From Verrucomicrobiales bacterium (GTDB lineage Bacteria; Verrucomicrobiota; Verrucomicrobiia; Verrucomicrobiales; DEV007), in the NCBI GenBank assembly GCA_016795385.1, contig JAEUHI010000021.1, positions 1 to 64,000 on the forward strand: a stretch of DNA of 64,000 nucleotides. Direction: 5' to 3'. A model generated the notes under the pieces. The model worked only from the letters and a program-made list of their open reading frames with translations. It was not told the origin of the DNA and did no database searches. Made by a program: the position numbers and the translations under genes. Of the stretch, positions 18,465-26,164 are shown piece after piece; positions within the stretch are counted from its first letter, which is position 1; every line of letters begins with the position of its first letter.

Positions 18465-19499
18465 ATGAAAAAGTATCGATCACGTGCGCCGCTCCGGCTT
18501 GGTCTCGCTGGCGGTGGGACGGATGTATCCCCTTATTGTGATCTCTACGGAGGGCAGGTTCTCAACGCGACCATCAATCACTACGCGTATTGCACGATCG
18601 AGCCCTTGACCGGGGGAGGGGTGGAATTCACGGCGCTCGATGTCGAGAAGACAGAACGGCATTCCTGTGAAAGTCGGATCGACCCAGGCGGTGGGCTGGC
18701 TTTGCACCGCGAGACTTACAATCTCATTGTCGAGCGGTTCAACAATGGAAGACCGTTGCCGTTGCGACTTTGGACTCATTCCGATGCGCCGCCCGGTTCG
18801 GGTTTGGGGTCGTCGTCGACGCTTGTCGTAGCGATGGTGCAAGCTTATTTGGAGTGGTTGAGACTTCCGCTCGGTGAATATGATGTTGCGCGCATCGCCT
18901 TTGAGATTGAGCGGATCCGTCTTCGGCAGACCGGTGGACGACAGGACCAATACGCGGCCGCCTTCGGCGGAGTCAATTTCATCGAATTTCACAAGGATGA
19001 ACGAGTCGTAGTCAATCCACTGCGCGTGAAAGGATGGATCATGAACGAGTTCGAGGCATCTCTAGTGCTTTATTATTCTTCGGTCTCCCGATACTCCTCG
19101 ACGATCATTCAGGAACAGATTGCGCGCGTGGAGAAGAATGAAGAGAACGCTCTCGACGGAACACACCAGTTGAAAGAGGATGCTTTGCGGATGAAGGAAG
19201 CCCTGCTAAAGGGTGACCTGGGAGGTGTCGCGGCGGTCCTCGCTGACTCTTGGGAATCGAAGAAGAAGCTCGCATCGAGCATTTCGAATCCTGATCTCGA
19301 TGAAACCATCGAAGTCGCGAGGAAAGCGGGAGCGATCGCGGCGAAAGTGAGCGGGGCGGGTGGTGGCGGGTTCATGATGTTGATGGTTGAACCGTCGCGC
19401 CGCCTTATTCTTGAGCGGGCTTTGGCGGAACGGGGCGGAAGGCTCGTACCATTCCGGTTTTCGCCCGAAGGCGTCGAGTCGTGGACGGTGAACCCATGA
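18465..19499 (+). CDS. hddA: D-glycero-alpha-D-manno-heptose 7-phosphate kinase (HddA-like GHMP kinase)
   Basis: 344 residues. GHMP kinase that phosphorylates D-glycero-D-manno-heptose 7-phosphate at C1 on the way to GDP-heptose. RSRAPLRLGLAGGGTDVSPY is the characteristic N-terminus of HddA-like kinases. The ATP loop is PPGSGLGSSSTL (about 109-120) and the C-terminal Gly-rich motif is KVSGAGGGGFMM. ATG 18465 gives the family N-terminus. It overlaps the next gene, which encodes the following pathway steps, strongly supporting the assignment over other GHMP kinases such as fucokinase. Confidence 0.85.
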   Translation: MKKYRSRAPLRLGLAGGGTDVSPYCDLYGGQVLNATINHYAYCTIEPLTGGGVEFTALDVEKTERHSCESRIDPGGGLALHRETYNLIVERFNNGRPLPLRLWTHSDAPPGSGLGSSSTLVVAMVQAYLEWLRLPLGEYDVARIAFEIERIRLRQTGGRQDQYAAAFGGVNFIEFHKDERVVVNPLRVKGWIMNEFEASLVLYYSSVSRYSSTIIQEQIARVEKNEENALDGTHQLKEDALRMKEALLKGDLGGVAAVLADSWESKKKLASSISNPDLDETIEVARKAGAIAAKVSGAGGGGFMMLMVEPSRRLILERALAERGGRLVPFRFSPEGVESWTVNP

Positions 19500-20695
19500 G
19501 AGGTTTCAAACAGGCGGTGATCCTTGCCGGTGGCCTCGGCACTCGGCTCGGTGAGAAAACGGCTTCTCTCCCGAAACCGATGATGGACATCCGCGGCCGG
19601 CCGTATCTCGACTACCTTGTCCGGCATCTCGTGCGCCAGGGCATTGACCAGATCCTGCTTTCGGTCGGGTATTTGCATGAGGCGATCGTAGATCATTTTG
19701 GCGACGGCTCCGATTTTCGAGTGTCGATCAAGTATGTTACCGAAGAGCAACCGATGGGCACCGGGGGGGCGTTGCGGAACTGTTTTGCCGATCTGGCCGA
19801 TCGATTCTTTGTTTTGAACGGCGATACCCTCTTCGATGTGAATCTCGCCGCTTTGGAGACCACATCGGATCAGAATATCATCGCTCTTAGGGGCGTTCCG
19901 GACAGATCACGCTATGGGGGCGTTGACGTTCATAACGGAGTGGTGAGCCGGTTTGTTGAGAAGGGTGACGCCGGACCAGGGATGATCAATGGCGGAGTGT
20001 TGTGTCTGAACCGGGGGGCCGTCGAACTCCTGCCACCCGGAAGGTCCTCTCTTGAGGCGGATCTACTCCCAAAACTGGCCGCCGAGGGCAAGCTGGCGGC
20101 GTTCCGAAGCGCCGCCTTCTTCATCGACATTGGTTTGCCGGAAACACTCGAACAGGCGCAGGTCGAGATTCCCGCATGGGAACGGAAGCCCATCGCATTT
20201 CTTGATCGTGACGGAGTTTTGAACCGGGATTCGGGGCACGTGTTCCAAATCCAGGATTTCGAGTGGATGCCCGGCGCGTTCGAAGCAGTGCGTTTTCTCA
20301 ATGATTCCGGATATCACGCCGTGGTCGCGACAAACCAGGCGGGAATCGCAAAGGGCTATTACACCGAGCAGGATTTCTTCGCGCTGACCGAATGGATGAA
20401 GCAGGAGTTGTGGGTTCATGGTGCCCATCTCGATGCCGTCTACCACTGTCCTTACCACGTGGATGGAATCATCGACGTTTACCGACGTGAGAGCGATGAT
20501 CGGAAGCCGGGACCAGGCATGTTGCTCCAGGCGTTTCGAGACTTTCCTTCCGATCCAGCTCGTTCGTTCTTTGTGGGCGATCAGCCGTCCGACCGGATGG
20601 CGGCAGAAGCGGCTGGTGTCCGTTTTTTCGGCTTTACAGGTGGAGATCTCCTCACGGTCATCGAATCGGCAGTGTCCGCTTCGCGTGAGGAGTGA
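19496..20695 (+). CDS. hddC-gmhB: Bifunctional GDP-heptose nucleotidyltransferase / heptose bisphosphate phosphatase (HddC-GmhB fusion)
   Basis: 399 residues joining two steps of GDP-D-glycero-alpha-D-manno-heptose synthesis. Residues about 5-230 are a sugar-nucleotide transferase (QAVILAGGLGTRLGEKTASL; FFVLNGDTLFDVN with the metal Asp). Residues about 236-395 are a HAD phosphatase of the GmhB type: FLDRDGVLNRD, VVATNQAGIAKGYY, the zinc-loop-like CPYHVDG with flanking Cys/His, RKPGPGM and FVGDQPSD. The order of reactions is kinase, phosphatase, nucleotidyl transfer, so HddA feeds both halves. ATG 19496 overlaps the hddA stop. The isomerase GmhA was not seen in the window. Confidence 0.85.
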   Translation: MRGFKQAVILAGGLGTRLGEKTASLPKPMMDIRGRPYLDYLVRHLVRQGIDQILLSVGYLHEAIVDHFGDGSDFRVSIKYVTEEQPMGTGGALRNCFADLADRFFVLNGDTLFDVNLAALETTSDQNIIALRGVPDRSRYGGVDVHNGVVSRFVEKGDAGPGMINGGVLCLNRGAVELLPPGRSSLEADLLPKLAAEGKLAAFRSAAFFIDIGLPETLEQAQVEIPAWERKPIAFLDRDGVLNRDSGHVFQIQDFEWMPGAFEAVRFLNDSGYHAVVATNQAGIAKGYYTEQDFFALTEWMKQELWVHGAHLDAVYHCPYHVDGIIDVYRRESDDRKPGPGMLLQAFRDFPSDPARSFFVGDQPSDRMAAEAAGVRFFGFTGGDLLTVIESAVSASREE

Positions 20696-20715
20696 CCATG
20701 AAATCGGGTTAACGA

Positions 20716-21256
20716 ATGAATGCGAGAGTTTTTGCAGGTGCGTTGCTCTGCTTTTTCTACAATCGGATGGTGGGCCGCCTTCCACTGCGGTGCCTACGTC
20801 ACGGTTACTTGAAGGCATGGCTTGGAGCGTTTGGCGCCGGGACTGGCGTGCAAATGGATTGTCGATTCCTGAATGGGCGAAAAGTTTCGTTGGGGGCGCA
20901 AAACGTCATCAACTTTGGTTGCCGTCTTTGACGGCCGCCATTTCCCGATCCATGTCGGAGAAAACGTCTCGATCGGTCCCGAGGCCACGATCCTGACACT
21001 CGGCCACGATCCCCGTTCTCCCGGCTTCGAAGACAAAGGCGGACCGGTGAAGATCGGTGATCATGTTTGGATCGGATATCGCGCCATCATCTTGCCGGGA
21101 ATCGAAATCGGTGAAGGAGCCGTGGTCGGTGCCGGGGCGGTGGTGACCAAGGATGTGCCCCCCTTCACGATTGTTGCCGGCAATCCCGCCGTGAAAATCG
21201 GGGATCGTCCGCGCGATCTGACCTACACGCTCGACTTCCGGCCCTTCCTTACCTGA
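20716..21256 (+). pseudogene. Hexapeptide-repeat acyltransferase split by a one-base frameshift
   Basis: The first frame (20716-20931) encodes an N-terminal part ending NVINFGCRL then TGA. One base further on, the +1 frame continues at GAC (20930) with [22 protein letters not shown] and ends at 21256 with [21 protein letters not shown], the usual left-handed beta-helix and C-terminal motif of acetyltransferases. Joined, the product is about 179 residues, the normal family length. The junction is CTT TGA C, identical to the heptamer at the programmed +1 frameshift site of the release-factor-2 gene. No Shine-Dalgarno-like stimulator is seen just upstream, so a plain single-T insertion or sequencing error remains more likely than recoding. 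Confidence 0.8.
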
Positions 21257-21260
21257 CCCC

Positions 21261-22787
21261 ATGCGTCTCCTCCTCCATTTCGCCCGTTTCGGGCCCTATC
21301 ATCACACGCGTCTCCGGGCGGTGGCGGCGGCTTTGGCTCCGGAGGGCTGGGAGGTGATCGGACTGGAGACGGCGAGCAAGGACATCACTTACGCATGGGA
21401 CGAGGTCCGCGCGGAGGAGATGTATGGCACGTCGGCGATCGGTCTGCGGACCCTCTTTCCGGGCCGGGTTTACGAGGAGATCACACCCGTGGAATGCCGT
21501 CGCGGTCTCTACGAGGCGCTCGAGGAGCTGGCTCCCGATGCCGTCGCGGTGGCGGGATGGGGGACGGTGGACGCACGGCTCTCGCTCCGTTGGTGCCGCA
21601 AGCGCGGGGTGAAGGCGATCGTCATGAGCGAAACCCGCGAGGCCGATGGACGACGCATCTGGTGGAAGGAGAAAGTGAAATCGATGATCATGCGTCATGC
21701 CCACGGCGCGATTGTCGGCGGCCGGTCCCATCGCGATTATCTCGTGAAGCTGGGAATCCCCCGGGAGCGGATCCAGTTCGGTTACAACGTGGTCGACAAC
21801 GCCTATTTCGGCGCGGGAAGGGCGGGGGGGGCTTCGGCGGAGGGCAGTGGGCAGTTGGCGGAGGGCAGTGGGCCGTTGGCGGAGGGCAGTGGGCCGTTGG
21901 CGGAGGGCAGTGAGCCGTTGGCGGTGGGCGGTGGGCAGTGGGCTGTCGGCGGTGTTGAAGGCGAGACGCCGATGTTTTTGGCTGCGAATCGGTTTGTGGG
22001 ACGGAAGAATCTCGATCGGCTCCTCGCGGCCTACGCCCTGTATTGCCAGTCGTATTCCGCCTACTGCCAACCGCCCTCCGGCGAAGCCGCACCGCCCACC
22101 GCCTACCGCCAACCGCCCACCGCCGACTGCCAACCGCCGACCGGCGAAGCCGCACCGCCCACCGGCGAAGCCGCACCGCCCACCGCCAACTGCCAACCGC
22201 CAACCGCCCACGACCCCTGGTCCCTCTGTCTCCTCGGCGACGGTCCCTTGCGCGAGCGTCTCATCGCCCAGTGCCACGAGCTCGGCCTGAACGTCATCGA
22301 ATTCGCCCCCTGGGAGATCTCTCAACCGCTCACCGCCGGCAGCCCGCTTCTCAGCGCCGAAGGCGCACCGCCCACCGCCGACCGCCCACCGTCCACCGGC
22401 GAAGCCGCAACGCCCTCCGTCTACTTCCCCGGCTTCCGGCAGATCGAGGAGTTGCCGCGGTTTTATGCGGCGGCGGCGGCGTTCATCCATCCGGCCTTCG
22501 AGGAGCCGTGGGGATTGGTGATCAACGAAGCGATGGCCGCCGGATTGCCGGTGCTCTCGGGCAGCAATGTCGGAGCGGCGGAGGAGTTGATCGAAGAGGG
22601 GGAAACCGGCTGGACCTTCGACGCCACCGACCTCGGCGCGATGGCCTCCGCGATGACCCGGCTGGCGTCCCTCCCCGTAGCGGATCGTCTCGCCATGGGC
22701 GCCCGCGCCGCGGATTTGCTCGAAGAGAGATGTCCGACGCGAGCGTTCGGGCAGGGGATACGGAACCTTCTCACCGTACACGGCTAG
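21261..22787 (+). CDS. Glycosyltransferase family 4 with three in-frame heptamer-repeat insertions
   Basis: 508 residues. A GT-B enzyme closely similar in layout to the 420-residue paralog at 40827 (RLLLHFARFGPYHHTRL against VLLSFLTYGPYHLARL; NRFVGRKNLDRLLAAY against NRFIPKKNLFRLLDAY; VYFPGFRQIEELPRFYA in both). EX7E region EPWGLVINEAMAAGLP is intact. Relative to the paralog it has extra low-complexity segments at about residues 185-236 (EGSGPLA-type), 261-317 (PPTGEAA-type) and 355-387 (PPTADRPPSTGEAA-type), all encoded by seven-base repeats whose total length keeps the frame. They lie at loops, so activity may survive. It starts 4 bases after the acyltransferase and ends block A. Confidence 0.9.
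   Translation: MRLLLHFARFGPYHHTRLRAVAAALAPEGWEVIGLETASKDITYAWDEVRAEEMYGTSAIGLRTLFPGRVYEEITPVECRRGLYEALEELAPDAVAVAGWGTVDARLSLRWCRKRGVKAIVMSETREADGRRIWWKEKVKSMIMRHAHGAIVGGRSHRDYLVKLGIPRERIQFGYNVVDNAYFGAGRAGGASAEGSGQLAEGSGPLAEGSGPLAEGSEPLAVGGGQWAVGGVEGETPMFLAANRFVGRKNLDRLLAAYALYCQSYSAYCQPPSGEAAPPTAYRQPPTADCQPPTGEAAPPTGEAAPPTANCQPPTAHDPWSLCLLGDGPLRERLIAQCHELGLNVIEFAPWEISQPLTAGSPLLSAEGAPPTADRPPSTGEAATPSVYFPGFRQIEELPRFYAAAAAFIHPAFEEPWGLVINEAMAAGLPVLSGSNVGAAEELIEEGETGWTFDATDLGAMASAMTRLASLPVADRLAMGARAADLLEERCPTRAFGQGIRNLLTVHG
21828..21957 (+). repeat. Heptamer array inside glycosyltransferase gene, insert 1 (purine-rich strand)
   Basis: Units GGCGGAG, GGCAGTG and GGCCGTT form a 21-bp higher-order unit repeated about four times, then GGCGGTG and GGCAGTG. 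It is G-rich on the coding strand and replaces a stretch of about 22 residues in the paralog at 40827 with about 50. Confidence 0.9.
22062..22212 (-). repeat. Heptamer array inside glycosyltransferase gene, insert 2 (inverted)
   Basis: Units of the CCGCCCA, CCGCCAA and CTACCGC kind with three or four copies of GGCGAAGCCGCACCGCCCAC, a 21-bp unit that contains the small hairpin CGGC, loop GAA, GCCG. It is C-rich on the coding strand, so opposite in orientation to insert 1. The paralog has about 10 residues where this codes for 56. Confidence 0.9.
22325..22420 (-). repeat. Heptamer array inside glycosyltransferase gene, insert 3 (inverted)
   Basis: Short C-rich heptamer stretch (CCGCCCA, CCGCCGA, CCGTCCA) with one GGCGAAGCCGCA unit, coding for about 32 residues where the paralog has 14. 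The reading frame is kept. Confidence 0.85.
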
Positions 22788-22788
22788 T

Positions 22789-24081
22789 GCCAGAGGTGAA
22801 GTAAAAGGTGGGAAAGTAAAAGGTAAAAGGTAAGCGTGCGATGAAAGCAGTGGATCCGATGAGCACGCCATTCGCCAAAATTCGCGGTCCATTCGCGGCC
22901 CATTCGCGTTGAAATGAATTGCTCTAATTGGCGGTCATTTGCTGCCTTCGGCATCGATCTCCGCCTTGCTCCCCTCTGCGGAAGCGAAGCGAATCTGCGG
23001 AAATCCGTGCTCATCTGCGTTGAAACTCATTCCTTCTCGATCGCATCGAAAGAATTTGAAACCACGAATGAAACGAATCGAACGAATCCGGCATACGACG
23101 CGAGCTGTGGATCCAATGAGCACGCCATTCGCTTCCATTCGCTTCCATTCGCTTCCATTCGCGTTGAAATGAGTTGCGCTGATTGGCGGTCATTCGCTGC
23201 CTTCGGCATCGACCTCCGCTTCGCCCCATCTGCGGAAGCGAAGCGAATCTGCGGAAATCCGTGCTCATCTGCGTTGAAACTCATTCCTGCTCGATGCATC
23301 GAAAAAAATCGGAACCACGAATCCGACGAATCGAACGAATCCATCGCTGCGATGAAAGCTGTGGATCCGATGAGCACGCCAATCGCGAAACATTCGCGGC
23401 CCATTCGCTTCCATCTGCGTTGAAATGAATTGCGCTAATTGGCGGTCATTTGCTGCCTTCGGCATCGATCTCCGCCTTGCTCCCATCTGCGGAAGCGAAG
23501 CGAATCTGCGGAAATCCGAGCTCATCTGCGTTGAAACTCATTCCGTCTCGATGGCATCGAAAAAAATCGAAACCACGAATCCGACGAATCGAACGAATCC
23601 GTCGCTGCGATGAAAACTGTGGATCCGATGAGCACGCCATTCGCGAAACATTCGCGAAACATTCGCTTCCATTCGCGTTGAAATGAATTGCGCTAATTTG
23701 CTGCCTTCGGCATCGATCTCCGCTTCGCTCCCCTCTGCGGAGGCGAAGCGAATCTGCGGAAATCCGAGCTCATCTGCGTTGAAACGCATTCCTTCCCGAA
23801 GGCATCGAAAAAATCGAAACCACGAATGAAACGAATCGAACGAATCCCTTTCCTTGCGTTCACCGGCCATCCGCGTTGAACCATTTCCGACCTGCGCTCG
23901 TGAAAGTCACGTCGCCGCCTCCCCCCGGCGGAATGCAATTCCGCCCTACACCGCCCGCCGGCCACCTCCGAACGACTAAAGTCGTCGACTACTTTCCGCC
24001 GCTCACCGCAACCCGCCGCGTCCTGAGCACGCCAAACCTTTTACCTTTTACTTTTTACCTTTTACTTCGGCTCTGGCACTG
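22789..24081. repeat. 1.3-kb gene-free composite element with heptamer terminal inverted repeats
   Basis: Left end: GTGCCAGAGGTGAAGTAAAA followed by GTAAAAG heptamers and GCGTGC (22790-22836). Right end, inverted: AGCACGCC, TTTTACC heptamers, TTCGGCTCTGGCACTGA (24032-24081). The inside holds a tandem array (starts at 22914, 23169, 23425, 23683; periods 255-258 bp) related to the 238-bp array at 2181, then the GGCGGAATGCAATTCCGCC palindrome (23927-23945) and the 30-bp GACTAAAGTC element (23968-23997). Same order of parts as 2067-3272. No gene is credible inside. Confidence 0.88.
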
Positions 24082-24107
24082 AGCGCAAGCTGCCCACCCC
24101 TCCACCT

Positions 24108-24221
24108 CCGAACGACTAAAGTCGTCGACTACTTTCCGCCGCTCACCGCAACCGACCGCGTTCTTAGCACGCCAAACCTTTTACCTTTTACTTTTTACCT
24201 TTTACCGCGCCGAACGGCGCG
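24108..24221 (+). promoter_or_regulatory. Leader module: palindromic 30-mer, TTTTACC heptamers, CGCGCC hairpin before glycosyltransferase start
   Basis: The 30-bp GACTAAAGTC element (24108-24137) is followed by AGCACGCC, TTTTACC heptamers (24174-24205) and a 6-bp hairpin CGCGCC, loop GAAC, GGCGCG (24206-24221). Then TCCCCC abuts ATG 24228. There is no Shine-Dalgarno sequence. The same order, heptamers then hairpin then C-run then ATG, occurs before 26165, 44136, 48789 and, on the minus strand, 52931. A role in transcription or translation start is inferred from position only. Confidence 0.7.
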
Positions 24222-24227
24222 TCCCCC

Positions 24228-25419
24228 ATGTGGATCATCAGTCAGATCGGTGCCCGCGAACATTATGCGATCCCGCGGGCCTTGCACCGGATAGGTCGGT
24301 TGGGTCTGCTTTGCACCGACGCGTGGATCCGGCCGGGCTCGCCGTGGGGGAAGCTGCCCGGCACGAGACGGCTCCGCGACCGTTGGCATCCGGAGTTGGC
24401 GGAGGCGGAGGTCTTCGCTCCGAACCTGCCCATGCTGGGCTTCGAGGTGAAGCAGCGGATCGGGAAACGCCACAGCTCGGAGGTGATCATCGCGCGGAAC
24501 ACGTTTTACCAGGATCTCGTGGTGCGCCATCTGGCGCGACGTTTTCCGGCACCGGCCGCCGCGGGAGGAGAAATCCCCACGATGTTCAGCTACAGCTGCG
24601 CGGCGTTGGAGCTCTTCCGTTTCGCGAAGTCGCGCGGATGGCGCACGGTGCTGGGTCAGATCGATCCGGGTCCCGAGGAAGAGCGCCTCGTCGCGGCGGA
24701 GCGCGAGCGTTACCCCCATCTGAAACATGCCTGGCAGCCATCGCCGCCGGTCTATTGGGAACGTTGGCATGAAGAGGTGAAACTGGCCGATCGCATCCTC
24801 GTGAACTCGGAATGGTCGCGCCAGTGTCTCCTGAAAGAGGGCATCGCGCCGGAGAAGCTGGAGGTGGTGCCGCTCGTTTATGAGAAGGGGGCTTTGCCCG
24901 TGGGCGGTGCGGCTTCGCCAGAGGGCGGTGGGTTGACGGCGGCGGGCGGTGGGCGGTTGGAGGTGTTGTTTTTGGGGCAGATCAATTTGCGCAAGGGGGT
25001 GGGGCGGCTTTTGGAGGCGATGCGATTGTTGAAGGACGAGGCCATCGGCCTGACCCTGGCGGGACCGGCGGAGATCGATCCTTCGGCCTGGGCGGATCTG
25101 CCGCAGGTGCGCTGGGTCGGCAAGGTGCCTCGCAGCGAGGTGGGAGGGTATTATGAGGCGGCGGACCTGTTCATTCTCCCGACGATCTCGGATGGCTACG
25201 CCCTGACCCAGCTCGAGGCGCTCGCCCATGGCTTGCCCGTGTTGGCCTCGCGTCATTGCGGGGATGCGGTGCGGCACGGGGAAAACGGCTGGATCCTCGA
25301 AGACCTCGAACCGGAAACAATCGCCCGGGCCATCCGCCAAGCCCGCGAATCCCTGCCTCTGACGAAAGTGGAAATGCCCGCCTTCGGGATGGAGGCGCTC
25401 GCGAGGGCGCTGGCGCGTT

Positions 25420-25421
<2 letters not shown>
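24228..25421 (+). CDS. Glycosyltransferase family 4 with a short heptamer insertion at the domain linker
   Basis: 397 residues, GT-B. N-terminal MWIISQIGAREHYAIPRALH, then LADRILVNSEWSRQCLLKEG before the linker and VLFLGQINLRKGVGRLLEAM opening the donor domain. EX7E region DGYALTQLEALAHGLPVLAS (about 322-341). Residues about 221-243 (LPVGGAASPEGGGLTAAGGG) are encoded by GGCGGTG-type heptamers and lie exactly at the linker between the two domains. The stop codon TAG overlaps the downstream hairpin. It begins block B. Confidence 0.9.
24890..24959 (+). repeat. Heptamer insertion inside glycosyltransferase gene (linker region)
   Basis: GTGGGCGGTGCGGCTTCGCC, then GGCGGTG, GGTTGAC, GGCGGCG and GGCGGTG units. 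The GGCTTCGCC part is the reverse complement of the GGCGAAGCC unit inserted in the gene at 21261, so both genes received the same repeat type in opposite orientations. Confidence 0.85.
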
Positions 25422-25548
<127 letters not shown>

Positions 25549-25575
25549 TTTTGTTGAAACTAAAAAACGGAAAAA

Positions 25576-25950
25576 ATGAAAGTGCAGTCGTTTCGAGAAC
25601 TTGAGGTTTACCAACTCGCTTTTGAGCTCCAGCAGGAGATTTTTCATCTTTCCAAGCGCTTTCCCAAAGAGGAGTCCTACGCTTTAACGGATCAGATCCG
25701 GCGATCCTCGCGTTCGGTCGGATCGAACCTCGCGGAGGCATGGAGGAAGCGCCGTTACCCGGCCCACTTTGCTTCGAAACTTACCGATTCGGATGGCGAG
25801 AATTCCGAAACCCAGCACTGGCTTTTGACGGCCGAAGCATGCGAGTATCTCGATTCGTCGGTCGTGGACGATTTGATGGCAAGAAGCCTTGAAGTTGGAG
25901 CCAAACTCGGTCGCATGATCGCGAATCCAGAAAAGTGGCAACCGAAGTAA
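25576..25950 (+). CDS. Four-helix bundle protein (S23/IVP family, TIGR02436-like)
   Basis: 124 residues, nearly all helical. SFRELEVYQLAFELQQEIFHLSKRFPKEE then SYALTDQIRRSSRSVGSNLAEAW is the signature of the small four-helix bundle family first seen in 23S rRNA intervening sequences; function unknown. It is the only gene between a purine-rich heptamer array and a pyrimidine-rich one, unlike its neighbours in GC content and topic, so it looks like an independent insertion. A run of A's just before ATG 25576 (AAAAACGGAAAAA) gives a weak ribosome site. The family's fold is shared with the Avd protein of diversity-generating retroelements, but no reverse transcriptase is near. Confidence 0.85.
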   Translation: MKVQSFRELEVYQLAFELQQEIFHLSKRFPKEESYALTDQIRRSSRSVGSNLAEAWRKRRYPAHFASKLTDSDGENSETQHWLLTAEACEYLDSSVVDDLMARSLEVGAKLGRMIANPEKWQPK

Positions 25951-25951
25951 A

Positions 25952-26151
<200 letters not shown>

Positions 26152-26164
26152 CGGCTCCCCCCCC

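Noticed and set aside
20716..20931. A prfB-like gene because of the CTTTGAC site
   Set aside because: The encoded protein is clearly a hexapeptide acyltransferase; only the seven-base junction resembles prfB.
21688..22297. Long minus-strand and alternative-frame reading frames across the heptamer arrays
   Set aside because: GC-rich heptamers lack stop codons in all frames, so open frames arise automatically; peptides are pure WAVGGGR or PPTAHRP repeats.
25576..25950. Diversity-generating retroelement Avd protein
   Set aside because: The four-helix bundle fold fits, but there is no reverse transcriptase and no template/variable repeat pair nearby.
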